Assembly (NCBI GenBank): GCA_965206025.1
Contig: CBDBIU010000004.1
Coordinates: forward strand, 124,001-188,000
DNA: 64,000 nt
Reading direction: 5' to 3'
Source of the DNA: G963668345 sp965206025
GTDB lineage: Bacteria > Acidobacteriota > Terriglobia > Bryobacterales > UBA6623
Under the pieces are notes generated by a model. The model worked only from the letters and a program-made list of their open reading frames with translations. It was not told the origin of the DNA and made no database searches. The position numbers were made by a program, and so were the translations under genes. Below, piece after piece: positions 1 to 7,802 of the stretch. Positions within the stretch are counted from its first letter, which is position 1; each line of letters starts with the position of its first letter.

Positions 1-131
1 CTTATCGAGGCTCCCCATTGCAGTGACTTTGGAACACGGTCCCTACGCTCTGAACACGGGCGACTGTGTTTTCCCGGCCGAGTAGTCGCTTCACCCGATT
101 TCAAGGTAGACTCTCGGTACGGGAGGCCGTT

Positions 132-1046
132 ATGTCACTTCGTCCTGTCAAGCGGTTGATCCAAGCCAAGCCGACCCTCGAAGGCGCGGGCGTACACTTG
201 CGCCGGGCGTTTGGCTTCGGCGAAACGTCCGATTTCGACCCTTTTCTTCTTCTGGACGATTTCCGCAACGACGTCCCGGAGGATTATCTGGCGGGTTTCC
301 CCTGGCACCCGCACCGCGGAATCGAGACCGTCACCTATGTGCTGGCCGGAACCGTGGAGCACGGTGATAGCCTGGGGAACAGCGGCGCCATCGCTGCCGG
401 CGATGTCCAGTGGATGACCGCCGGCAGCGGGATTATCCACCAGGAGATGCCGAAGGGAGACGAAGCGGGCCGGATGCACGGGTTTCAGCTGTGGGCCAAT
501 CTTCCCGCCTCGCTCAAGATGACCGGGCCCCGCTACCAGGAGGTAAAGGCAGGCGACGTCCCCGAGGTGAGCGATGACGACGGGACGCGGGTTCGCGTTG
601 TCTGCGGAAGTTTCTGGGGGAAGTCCGGGCCCGTGGACGGGATCGCCGCCGACCCCATTTATCTCGATGTGTCCATCCCCCCGGGGCGGAGCAAGACACT
701 GCCGGTCGAGACGACGCGCCATGCTTTCGCCTACGTCTTCGCGGGGACCGGCAAGTTCGGCAACGCTTCCGGTCCGTTGGCCGTGCCCACCGAGACGGTC
801 GGTGGGACCGAGACCGCGCCCCCCGACGAGGTGGAGAACCGCTCGCTCGTGCTGTTTGACCGCGGCGACGAAGTCACGGTGCAGGCCGGGGAGCAAGGGA
901 TGCGCTTCCTGCTGGTCTCGGGGCAGCCATTGCAGGAGCCCGTGGCCTGGCGCGGCCCGATCGTGATGAACACGCCCGACGAGCTCCAACAGGCGTTCCA
1001 CGAGCTTGGCCAGGGGACGTTCCTGAAGCCGGACCGGCCTGGGTGA
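132..1046 (+). CDS. Pirin family protein
   Basis: Cupin-fold pirin homologue of 304 residues. The N-terminal cupin carries the family signature FPWHPHRGIETVTY, whose two histidines and glutamate would bind a metal ion, followed by a second conserved block (GSGIIHQE) that supplies further ligands. The C-terminal half is the pirin_C-type cupin. The ATG at 132 is chosen over the upstream ATG at 66 because a GGGAGG ribosome-binding site lies 5 bases before it and homologues start near SLRPVKRL. Pirins are cytosolic and some have quercetinase activity; the substrate here cannot be inferred. It stands alone, followed by an intergenic repeat element. Confidence 0.9.
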   Translation: MSLRPVKRLIQAKPTLEGAGVHLRRAFGFGETSDFDPFLLLDDFRNDVPEDYLAGFPWHPHRGIETVTYVLAGTVEHGDSLGNSGAIAAGDVQWMTAGSGIIHQEMPKGDEAGRMHGFQLWANLPASLKMTGPRYQEVKAGDVPEVSDDDGTRVRVVCGSFWGKSGPVDGIAADPIYLDVSIPPGRSKTLPVETTRHAFAYVFAGTGKFGNASGPLAVPTETVGGTETAPPDEVENRSLVLFDRGDEVTVQAGEQGMRFLLVSGQPLQEPVAWRGPIVMNTPDELQQAFHELGQGTFLKPDRPG

Positions 1047-1105
1047 GAGATCAGCTTGACCAGCCGCCCTGGGCTACTATCCCGCGCCCCCTGCCGGGGC
1101 TGGAC

Positions 1106-1397
1106 CGGCCACATTTCTCACCACGGTCTGGGTAGATGAGGCGAAAGGCCCGTAGGCCACGCCGAATTCATTGGCGACGTAGTCTCGCAGGGCCGCTGCA
1201 ATAGAGATCGTTGCTGCGCCGACGGATCAGGCTTTCCTCCCGTTTCGGGTAAGCAAGGTGCTCCAGTTCATGCAGAAAGACTGCCAGAAGCGCGCTGTGG
1301 AAGCGGCGGTATTCCAGCTTCGTGCGAGACATCGTCGGGGTTTTCACACGCCGCGGATGCAACAGCAGCGGCGGCCGTGGTGAGAAAAGCGGGCTAG
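1106..1397. repeat. MITE-like intergenic element, variant B with internal ORF
   Basis: Left end (CACATTTCTCACCACGG) and right end (CCGTGGTGAGAAAAGCGGG) form imperfect inverted ends of about 20 bp, shared with copies near 6.2, 9.3, 15.7 and 43.2 kb. The left 60 bases, including GATGAGGCGAAAGG, resemble the copy at 9242. The interior differs and contains a short open frame on the minus strand. No transposase is encoded, so it would be non-autonomous. Confidence 0.65.
1168..1332 (-). CDS. Small hypothetical protein inside the repeat element
   Basis: Frame of 54 codons from an ATG inside the repeat element at 1106-1397. The product is basic and contains HELEH, which fits the HExxH pattern of zinc peptidases, but nothing else of such a domain is present. 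It could be a decayed cargo fragment or chance. No ribosome-binding site is evident. I do not recognise it. Confidence 0.2.
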   Translation of the reverse strand: MSRTKLEYRRFHSALLAVFLHELEHLAYPKREESLIRRRSNDLYCSGPARLRRQ

Positions 1398-1455
1398 CCG
1401 GCGACCCGAGGACACCCGGCGTACCGCTTCCCTCCCCTTTGTTATCGTATCTTCT

Positions 1456-3150
1456 ATGCGAGATCCGAATCGACTGCGAAGTCATAACTGGTTTGCCGGC
1501 CACGAGTATGAGCACGTTTTCCATCGAGCTTGGCTGCGCTCGGAGGGCTTCGGGCCCGAGATTTTCGAGGGCAAGCCGATCATCGGGATCTGTAACTCCT
1601 GGAGCGAGTTGACCAACTGCAACGCTCACCTGCGCCAGCTCGCCGAAGCCGTCAAGCGGGGCGTATGGGCCGCCGGGGGCGTGCCGCTCGAATTCCCGAC
1701 GATTTCACTCGGCGAGCCCTTTATGAGTCCCACCACCATGCTCTTCCGCAATCTGATGTCGATGGACGTCGAGGAGTCGATCGTCGCCAACCCGATGGAC
1801 GCCGTCGTGCTGCTCAGTGGTTGCGATAAGACCATTCCGGCTCAGTTGATGGGCGCGGCCAGCGCCGACGTGCCCGCCATCATGGTCACCGGAGGCCCGA
1901 TGCTGACCGGGCGATGGGGGCAGCGCGCACTGGGGTCCGGCACCGATGGCCGCAAGCTTCACGAAGAGTTCCGCGCCGGGCGCATCACCGAAGAACAGTG
2001 GAGCGAAGTGGAAAGCTGCATCTCCCGCAGCGCGGGCCACTGCACGGTGATGGGGACGGCTTCCACGATGGCCGCTGTCGCCGAGGCGCTCGGCATGACC
2101 CTGCCCGGGTGCGCGGCCATCCCCGCCGTCGATTCCCGCCGCTATCAGATCGCCGAAGCCAGCGGACGCCATGTTGTCCAAATGGCTTGGGAGGACCTGC
2201 GCCCTTCGAAGATCCTGACCCGGGAAGCGTTTGAAAATGCCATTTGCGCGGATATGGCCGTTGGCGGTTCAACGAATGCCGTGGTTCATCTTATCGCCAT
2301 CGCCGGGCGGGCCGGCGTCGATCTTCGACTGTCTGATTTCGACCGGCTCTCCCGCCAGACCCCCTGCATCGCCAACGTCAAGCCCTCGGGTGAATACTTG
2401 ATGGAGGATTTTTTCTACGCCGGCGGATTGCCCGTCGTGATCAAGGAAATCCTCCCCCTGCTTCATCGGAACGCGCCGACCGTGAACGGCAAGACCATCG
2501 AGGAAAACGCGCGAGGAGCGCGTTGCATGAACCCCGAGGTGATCCGTACTCTCGGCAAACCCCTCCACGCCGAAGGGGGCACGGTCATCCTATACGGCAA
2601 CTTGGCGCCCGACGGCGCCGTGCTCAAGCAAACGGCCGCTTCCCCTCATCTGCTCAAACACCGCGGGCGCGCCGTAGTCTTCGAGCGCTACGAGCAACTG
2701 CGAGCGCGCGTCAACGATGAAGATCTCGACGTTGACGAAAACTCCGTTCTCGTCTTGAAGAATGCCGGCCCGAAGGGTGGTCCCGGTTTTCCCGAGTGGG
2801 GACACCTGCCGATCCCCACCAAGCTGCTCAAGCGAGGCGTCGAAGATATTGTCCGCATCAGCGACGCCCGCATGAGCGGGACCAGTTTCGGGACAGATGT
2901 TCTGCACGTCTCTCCCGAGGCAGCGGTGGGCGGTCCATTGGCCGCGGTCCAGACGGGGGACGAGATCGAGCTCGACGTTCCCGGTCGCAAGATCGAAGTT
3001 CGCGTTGAGGAGAACGAAATCCGGCGCCGTCTAGCCGACTACCGCCCGCCCGAGCACGCCTACAATCGCGGCTATCGCAAGCTCTTTCTCGAAAACGTCA
3101 CGCAGGCTCACGAAGGCTGCGATTTCGGATTCCTGCGGTCGGTGGAGTAG
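1456..3150 (+). CDS. IlvD/Edd family dehydratase, probably sugar-acid (L-arabinonate-like) dehydratase
   Basis: 564-residue member of the Fe-S dependent dihydroxy-acid/sugar-acid dehydratase family, which removes water from an aldonic acid to give a 2-keto-3-deoxy acid. The three cluster cysteines are visible: C55 (ELTNC), C123 (SGCDKT) and C196 (GHCTVMGT). Their spacing of 68 and 73 residues equals that of characterised L-arabinonate dehydratase (C59/C127/C200). The K125 next to C123 and the SDARMSG block near the C-terminus are also family hallmarks. The sugar-acid subgroup is favoured over biosynthetic IlvD by length, by the NWFAG start and by the lack of neighbouring ilv genes. Substrate remains inference. 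Confidence 0.88.
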   Translation: MRDPNRLRSHNWFAGHEYEHVFHRAWLRSEGFGPEIFEGKPIIGICNSWSELTNCNAHLRQLAEAVKRGVWAAGGVPLEFPTISLGEPFMSPTTMLFRNLMSMDVEESIVANPMDAVVLLSGCDKTIPAQLMGAASADVPAIMVTGGPMLTGRWGQRALGSGTDGRKLHEEFRAGRITEEQWSEVESCISRSAGHCTVMGTASTMAAVAEALGMTLPGCAAIPAVDSRRYQIAEASGRHVVQMAWEDLRPSKILTREAFENAICADMAVGGSTNAVVHLIAIAGRAGVDLRLSDFDRLSRQTPCIANVKPSGEYLMEDFFYAGGLPVVIKEILPLLHRNAPTVNGKTIEENARGARCMNPEVIRTLGKPLHAEGGTVILYGNLAPDGAVLKQTAASPHLLKHRGRAVVFERYEQLRARVNDEDLDVDENSVLVLKNAGPKGGPGFPEWGHLPIPTKLLKRGVEDIVRISDARMSGTSFGTDVLHVSPEAAVGGPLAAVQTGDEIELDVPGRKIEVRVEENEIRRRLADYRPPEHAYNRGYRKLFLENVTQAHEGCDFGFLRSVE

Positions 3151-3574
3151 TAGCCGCTTCTTTATCGTGCCGTAGTCTGCCAGACTGCTGAGCGGAGCGT
3201 CGAACGCCAGTGACAGGTCCAGTCTGGTGCGGAGATAGATGTGAGAGATCACTCATATCCCCACACCTTGCGCTGGTTCAATCCGCTCATGTAGCCCCCG
3301 TTCATTTGCGGAAAAACCATGGAACAGACCGCAAGCGCCCTTTCTCGGCGCCCATGGCCCCATTCACGATCTGTTCCGAGTTGGCCGCCATGATCTCAAA
3401 GCGATCCATCATCGCGTGCTCAGGGAGCAAACTTTCACCGACTGGCAGACGGCGACTGGCGCCGGCTGAAAGAGAGAACTCCCGGACGATTTTCAGGGTA
3501 AAGCGGCCTTGGCCTTGTTAACTTGACAATGTCCGCCCTTGACAGTTCTGCTCCCAAGAGAGAGCATAGCTGTC
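3151..3574. other. Intergenic region, possible decayed coding fragment
   Basis: No convincing gene. On the plus strand the frame 3347-3469 reads like protein (APIHDLF-type start, then AIHHRVLREQTF and a TGA), but it has no start codon and I cannot assign it to a family. It may be a worn remnant. Confidence 0.3.
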
Positions 3575-4105
3575 ATGCGATTCCCTCCACCCATTGTGTC
3601 CGCCGCCGTCGTGCTCGTCGCTCTCGTCAGCACTGCGTCCTGCGGTAAGGCACCGACCCCGGCCGAGCCAAGCGCACCGGTCAACCCGCTGCTCGGCGTG
3701 TGGTCGATGACCGCGATGACTTCTGGAAGCGGCGGGGCGACGATCGATCCCTCCCAGCCCGGGCTCTTCATCTTCACAGAGGGGTACTACAGCGAGGTCA
3801 CCTCGCTCGGGGCCGACCCGCGTCCGGCGTCCGCGGCCGGTTTCAACCCGACGTCGGAAGAGAAGGTCGCCCAGTACGACACGATCATCGTCAACGCTGG
3901 GACCTATGAGGCCGACGGCTCCACCATCACCTTCCGGCCGATGGTCGCCAAGAGTCCCGAGTTCATCGGCGGACACTCCACGATGGATTTTCAGATCAAC
4001 GGTGACGCGCTGACCCTGACAGTGCGGAGCGTGGTGGCTGCCGACGAGGTGTCGGCGCCGCCTGACTCAGCCGGATCATCGATGACGCTGCGGCGCAACG
4101 AGTAG
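3575..4105 (+). CDS. Secreted lipoprotein, lipocalin-like
   Basis: Protein of 176 residues from the ATG at 3575, which places a hydrophobic signal segment directly at the N-terminus and ends it in a cysteine (STASC) suited to lipidation, though the lipobox is weak at the -3 position. After a proline-rich linker comes a single domain opening with LLGVWSM and containing repeated beta-type segments (TITFRPMVAKSPEF; DALTLTV), the pattern of small lipocalin-like domains. No catalytic residues can be named. Probably anchored in a membrane facing the periplasm. The domain assignment is a pattern judgement only. Confidence 0.7.
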   Translation: MRFPPPIVSAAVVLVALVSTASCGKAPTPAEPSAPVNPLLGVWSMTAMTSGSGGATIDPSQPGLFIFTEGYYSEVTSLGADPRPASAAGFNPTSEEKVAQYDTIIVNAGTYEADGSTITFRPMVAKSPEFIGGHSTMDFQINGDALTLTVRSVVAADEVSAPPDSAGSSMTLRRNE

Positions 4106-4370
4106 AGCAGCGCCGGAGGCTAAGAACAGAGGCCGGGGCTTCAGAGCCGGGAAGCTTTTCCGGCAACACGGAAAGTTCGCGCCGGTTAACGGAATCATTC
4201 CCCCTTGACATCTCTCTGTCCTTCCCCAAAACTCCGTAGCCGCTCGAATTAAAGAACGGACTCTTGAACCTAAACCCGGCGGTTGAGTAGCCTTTTGGGG
4301 GCGCGTTTGATCCCACCCTTACCGAGGGGCTTGAGCATCTCGGGCCCAAACGCTTCTCACGTACGGTAGC

Positions 4371-4664
4371 GCTCTTGCCGAAATCGGGGTACAGTAAACT
4401 AGGCGCCTACAACTTTCGAGGCGAACAAAGAAGAGGTGTCGCCATGCGTAATGTCTTAGGCCGGAGTTGTCGCGTTTTGAAACTCGTCACGAGTTTGCTG
4501 GGGGCGGTGCTGATGCTCGCCTGCCGCGGCTCTTGCCGAAATCTGTAAACTGCCTACAACTTTCGAGGCGAACAAAGAAGAGGTGTCGCCATGCGTAATG
4601 TCTTAGGCCGGAGTTGTCGCGTTTTGAAACTCGTCACGAGTTTGCTGGGGGCGGTGCTGATGCT
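4371..4664 (+). repeat. Partial tandem duplication of the fecR-like gene's 5' region
   Basis: The 113 bases at 4405-4517 recur without visible change at 4552-4664, offset by 147. Similarity extends upstream (GCTCTTGCCGAAATC at 4371 and 4529) with a small indel. The unit includes the leader, an AAGAGGTG ribosome-binding site, the ATG and about 24 codons of the following gene. The first copy therefore encodes a 34-residue truncated leader (ATG 4444, TAA 4546-4548) ahead of the intact gene. Confidence 0.9.
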
Positions 4665-5319
4665 TGGCGGGGCTGCTGTTTGGGCACAAAGCCCGTTTTC
4701 GGGGCGAGCGGGATTTTTTTACGTCGAAGGCGATGTAGTCCTGCGTGGCCCCTTGGGGGATCAACCTAGCCGGGCGCAACAGCATCTGGAAATGGGCCAG
4801 CGTATCCGCACAAAAGCCGGGCGGGCGGAAGTCGTTCTGGCGCCCGGTTTGCTGTTAGGCGTGGGGGAAAACACGGAGATCGAAATGGTCAAGCCTTACT
4901 TGAGCGACCTCAGACTAAGCTTGATCTCGGGATCTGCCGCCTTGCACGTGGTCGACGACACCTATTTGGAGGGGCTGGCGGTTCACTTCGGCAAGGCCGA
5001 GGCGAGGTTTGGCAAGCGCGGCGTGTACCGTTTGGACGCCCCGGGCGGAGAGTCTCTCCGGCTCAAGGTTTTCGACGGCAAGGCGGTCGTCTCCACCGGC
5101 GAGTCCAAGCACAAAGTGAAGAAGAAATGGTCGCTCGCAATGGCCGATCCGGATAGCCAACCTATTGTCGAGAAATTCGATCACTCGCAAAAGGACGCCC
5201 TCGATCAGTGGCAAACTGAGCAGGTCGCCGCGCTTGCAGCGGCCGAGCGCCCCAAACGGGGAGCCGCGTCTCATGATCCCAGGGAGGATTTGCCGTTGCT
5301 GGTGGGAGTGGATCGGTAG
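4591..5319 (+). CDS. FecR-domain secreted protein
   Basis: 242 residues. Residues 1-33 form a signal peptide ending in VWAQ. Residues 40-170 resemble the FecR domain found in many acidobacterial exported proteins: GFFYVEGDV start, a GQRIRTKAGRAEV block and a LRLKVFDGKAVV strand. The C-terminus is charged and without a clear domain. Unlike iron-uptake FecR there is no neighbouring sigma factor or TonB receptor, so a structural or sensing role outside the cytoplasm is more likely. The start codon is used in two tandem copies; only the second leads into the full gene. Confidence 0.75.
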   Translation: MRNVLGRSCRVLKLVTSLLGAVLMLGGAAVWAQSPFSGRAGFFYVEGDVVLRGPLGDQPSRAQQHLEMGQRIRTKAGRAEVVLAPGLLLGVGENTEIEMVKPYLSDLRLSLISGSAALHVVDDTYLEGLAVHFGKAEARFGKRGVYRLDAPGGESLRLKVFDGKAVVSTGESKHKVKKKWSLAMADPDSQPIVEKFDHSQKDALDQWQTEQVAALAAAERPKRGAASHDPREDLPLLVGVDR

Positions 5320-5621
5320 AAAAAGCTCTCAGGCTCGCCGACCCCGTCGGTCTCGCTAGCCGATCACACCGGCTTGTCGAAGGGTGATCCGGCTGCTCCG
5401 GAACACGGCGCCTGGGTGGCCCCGTCCGGCGCGGGGTGCACGGTTCTCACGGAGTTCCCGCCGATGGTGATCAGAGGCTTGGCTTTCACACGTTGGGTGG
5501 CAAGTTGGGCTGGGGCGATTCTGTTCATCGCGATCGGCCTGCCCATCCAGTCGCCGGGACGGAGCGCTCACAATCCCGTGGCGTTGGTAACGCGGGGCGG
5601 AGCACGTGCTCTTGTGGACGT
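5320..5621. other. Intergenic region without supported gene
   Basis: Short overlapping frames occur on both strands, including one with a hydrophobic stretch (ATG 5464), but none has a ribosome-binding site or recognisable sequence. I see nothing firm here. Confidence 0.4.
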
Positions 5622-6002
5622 CTAACCCGCTTTTTTCGCCACCCGAGGGCCGAACTGGCGGGAATTCTCGCGAGCTGCTGGTCGCAACTCTTGGTCAAGG
5701 GAGGCCGGCTCGCCGGAAGGTGGACTGATATGATTCTCGTGCCACCTCACGAGGAATTCAAGGTCCACGGAGTCTTCACGATCTTGCCGGGCCGGGGGGC
5801 TGCGGCGGCGCCGTTTCCTCGGTTTCACCGCTGGGAACAGAAATGGGAGGCCCAGGGCGATCAGAACTAGGCCCGAGACGCCGCCACTCCAGCCCAACCA
5901 GCCTCGCGACCCGTCCAAAAGGTGAAGCAAGAATAGCGTCCCCGCGCCGATGCACGGCAGGGCCGCCAGCAAACTGGTCCAGGCTAGGAGGCGACGAAAC
6001 AC
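5622..6002 (-). CDS. Small membrane protein, unknown function
   Basis: About 126 residues from a GTG at 6000-6002 that follows a GGGAAG stretch; an ATG at 6062 would add 20 residues. Two hydrophobic segments are separated by a short GSRGWLG turn, followed by an arginine-rich stretch (KPRKRRRR) and a polar tail. The basic tail suggests a cytosolic C-terminus. No family recognised. It lies alone between a FecR-domain gene and a repeat element, so context gives no role. It could be spurious. Confidence 0.4.
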   Translation of the reverse strand: MFRRLLAWTSLLAALPCIGAGTLFLLHLLDGSRGWLGWSGGVSGLVLIALGLPFLFPAVKPRKRRRRSPPARQDREDSVDLEFLVRWHENHISPPSGEPASLDQELRPAARENSRQFGPRVAKKAG

Positions 6003-6156
6003 GATAATTGACTTCCCAAAAGAGTGAGTGTTTTCGAGTGCGACTTGATTCCACGCTAACACCGAGGCTCATTTTCGCCCGTAAAGACGGCCCCTGAATC
6101 TTACTTGGAATGAAACTTAGGGCGTTATCTCTCACGTACTACGATTTTTCCCTTAA

Positions 6157-6345
6157 CCCGCTTGTCTCGCCACGTGGCGAGGCTAACCCCAATACTGTTC
6201 GCTTAGCGTTTCTGCCCATCCAGAAACCGGCTTCAAGCATGTAGGGGCACGGCATGCCGTGCCCGAGGTCGCCGAGCGGCGCGCGCCTTGTACTGACAGG
6301 CCTCTCACGCACTTCGCCTCGCCACGTGGTGAGAAGAGCGGGCTA
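6157..6345. repeat. MITE-like intergenic element
   Basis: Left end CCCGCTTGTCTCGCCACGTGG and right end CCACGTGGTGAGAAGAGCGGG are imperfect inverted repeats. The right part (GCGCGCCTTGTACTGACAGG onward) matches the copies at 15644-15830 and 43101-43360. The interior carries the palindrome at 6245-6264. Confidence 0.7.
6245..6264. repeat. Perfect 20-bp palindrome, copy 1
   Basis: GGGCACGGCATGCCGTGCCC is its own reverse complement. The same 20-mer, preceded by GTAG, recurs at 16543-16562. It could fold as a hairpin in RNA or bind a dimeric protein; function unknown. Confidence 0.85.
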
Positions 6346-6394
6346 ACTGAGTATTTCAGGTCCGGGATATTCCTCACCGCGCCCCTGGCTCGCT

Positions 6395-6799
6395 ATGATG
6401 TTGCCTATGGTCGAACCTGGGGTCTCACTCGAACGAAGGATCGTCGTCACTGAGGAAGACGCCATCACTTTTTTGGGGACCGATGTGAAGCCGTCGCTGG
6501 CGACGCCGGCGATGATCGCCAGAATGGAAATCACGGCCCACGACGCCGTACAGCCTCACCTCGAAGAAGGCCAGGACACCGTGGGTACCCGCGTGAACGT
6601 CGAACACCTGGCTGCGACCCCGCTGGGTGCCGAGGTAACCTACGACGCCAAGCTCGCGGCGGTCGACGGACGGCGGCTGACGTTCGAGGTCGAAGCCTCC
6701 GATCAACGGGAAGTTGTCGGCCGTGGCACGCACGAGCGATTCATTATCGATGTCGAGCGGTTCGCCGCCGGCTTGAGGAAAAAATTCGGACAGCCATGA
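6395..6799 (+). CDS. Hotdog-fold thioesterase, fluoroacetyl-CoA thioesterase (FlK)-like
   Basis: 134 residues, the usual size for this single-domain cytosolic family. The core block around TPAMIARMEITAHDAVQPHL contains the E and downstream H expected of FlK-type acyl-CoA thioesterases, followed by VGTRVNVEHLAATPLGAEV, typical of the second half of the fold. Three ATGs (6395, 6398, 6407) are possible; homologues begin close to the third. Family members hydrolyse small acyl-CoAs, and true fluoroacetyl-CoA activity is rare, so the substrate is open. The stop overlaps the next gene's start by 4 bases, implying co-translation. Confidence 0.85.
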   Translation: MMLPMVEPGVSLERRIVVTEEDAITFLGTDVKPSLATPAMIARMEITAHDAVQPHLEEGQDTVGTRVNVEHLAATPLGAEVTYDAKLAAVDGRRLTFEVEASDQREVVGRGTHERFIIDVERFAAGLRKKFGQP

Positions 6800-7554
6800 T
6801 GAAACAAGCTGAACACTTACCGACTCCGTTGGCGGGTTGGCGAACAACGAGGTCTCCCGCAAGTGCATCGGCCGAGTCGGGCGGTTCGACTCTCCATCGA
6901 TTCAGCCGCCTGAGCGTGTGGCTGATACTCTCAGCCTGGGCGCTTGGGGTGAACCTCCTGGCGGTCCAACCGAGCCATCGGCCGAAGACTCTCGGTCCAA
7001 AGTGGGTCTCCTTGTTCAATGGCAACGATTTCGGCGGATGGCGCGAAGTCGGTCGAGAAAAGTGGGCCGTCGAAGACGGCGCCATCTACGGCATGGGGGT
7101 GACGGACGAATACGGCTACCTGGCCACCGAAAAAACCTACAAAGACTTTCACCTTTTCTTGCGCTTCAAATGTGAAGCCGACGGCAATAGCGGCGTCTAC
7201 CTGCACACCGAGTTCGACGGCGATACGCCGAAAATCACAGCCGGGCGCCAGATCGAGATCGACCGCCGCGTCGGTCATCACACGGGCGGCATCTACGGCG
7301 ACGGCAAGGGCTGGATCGTCTGGCCCGCGCCCGAACTCGAAACCGTCATCAAACCCTACGACTGGAACGATCTCTTGATTAAGGTGGAAGGCAACCGCTA
7401 CCGGACCTACCTAAACGGCGTCCGCATGATTGACTATACCTACCCCTCGCCGGGTTCGACCGAAGGCGTCATCGCACTTCAGTTGCATTCGGGCGGCGAA
7501 GGCCGCATGCGGTTCAAGGACATTTGGGTACGCGATTTGACCGGCGGTAGATGA
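6796..7554 (+). CDS. DUF1080 (3-keto-disaccharide hydrolase-like) secreted protein
   Basis: 252 residues. A long polar N-terminus precedes a hydrophobic export segment (about residues 40-56, SVWLILSAWALGVNLLA). The remainder is a DUF1080/concanavalin-like jelly roll: WVSLFNGNDFGGW at the start, YLATEKTYKDFHL, and RYRTYLNGV plus GVIALQLHSGG at the end. DUF1080 proteins bind or cleave sugars, and some act on 3-keto-disaccharides outside the cytoplasm. It overlaps the thioesterase gene by ATGA, so the two are probably one transcript, an odd pairing with no obvious shared pathway. The start within the overlap fits coupling, but a later start cannot be excluded. Confidence 0.85.
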   Translation: MMKQAEHLPTPLAGWRTTRSPASASAESGGSTLHRFSRLSVWLILSAWALGVNLLAVQPSHRPKTLGPKWVSLFNGNDFGGWREVGREKWAVEDGAIYGMGVTDEYGYLATEKTYKDFHLFLRFKCEADGNSGVYLHTEFDGDTPKITAGRQIEIDRRVGHHTGGIYGDGKGWIVWPAPELETVIKPYDWNDLLIKVEGNRYRTYLNGVRMIDYTYPSPGSTEGVIALQLHSGGEGRMRFKDIWVRDLTGGR

Positions 7555-7802
7555 GAGCGCATCGAGAGGTCGAGGCTACCCAGATTCAACGCGGGAAGAT
7601 ATCGGAAGCGATGAGAATCCTCTGAACCTATAACCCGCAGGGTGTTTGGGGCCATGTGCGCGGCGCTTGGTGCGTCTCGCGGGCGGTTGCTGGCGCCGCC
7701 GCGGCCCCCGCTGCGGCATCAGTCGGCAACCCTTCCACTCGGCGGAGCGTGGGCAAATGCCCGCCGTCACTGGACAGGGCGCGATTCATCGCGCCCGCTT
7801 GC

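Noticed and set aside
1168..1332. A zinc protease gene based on HELEH.
   Set aside because: Only 54 residues, no third ligand and no ribosome-binding site; kept only as a low-confidence small frame.
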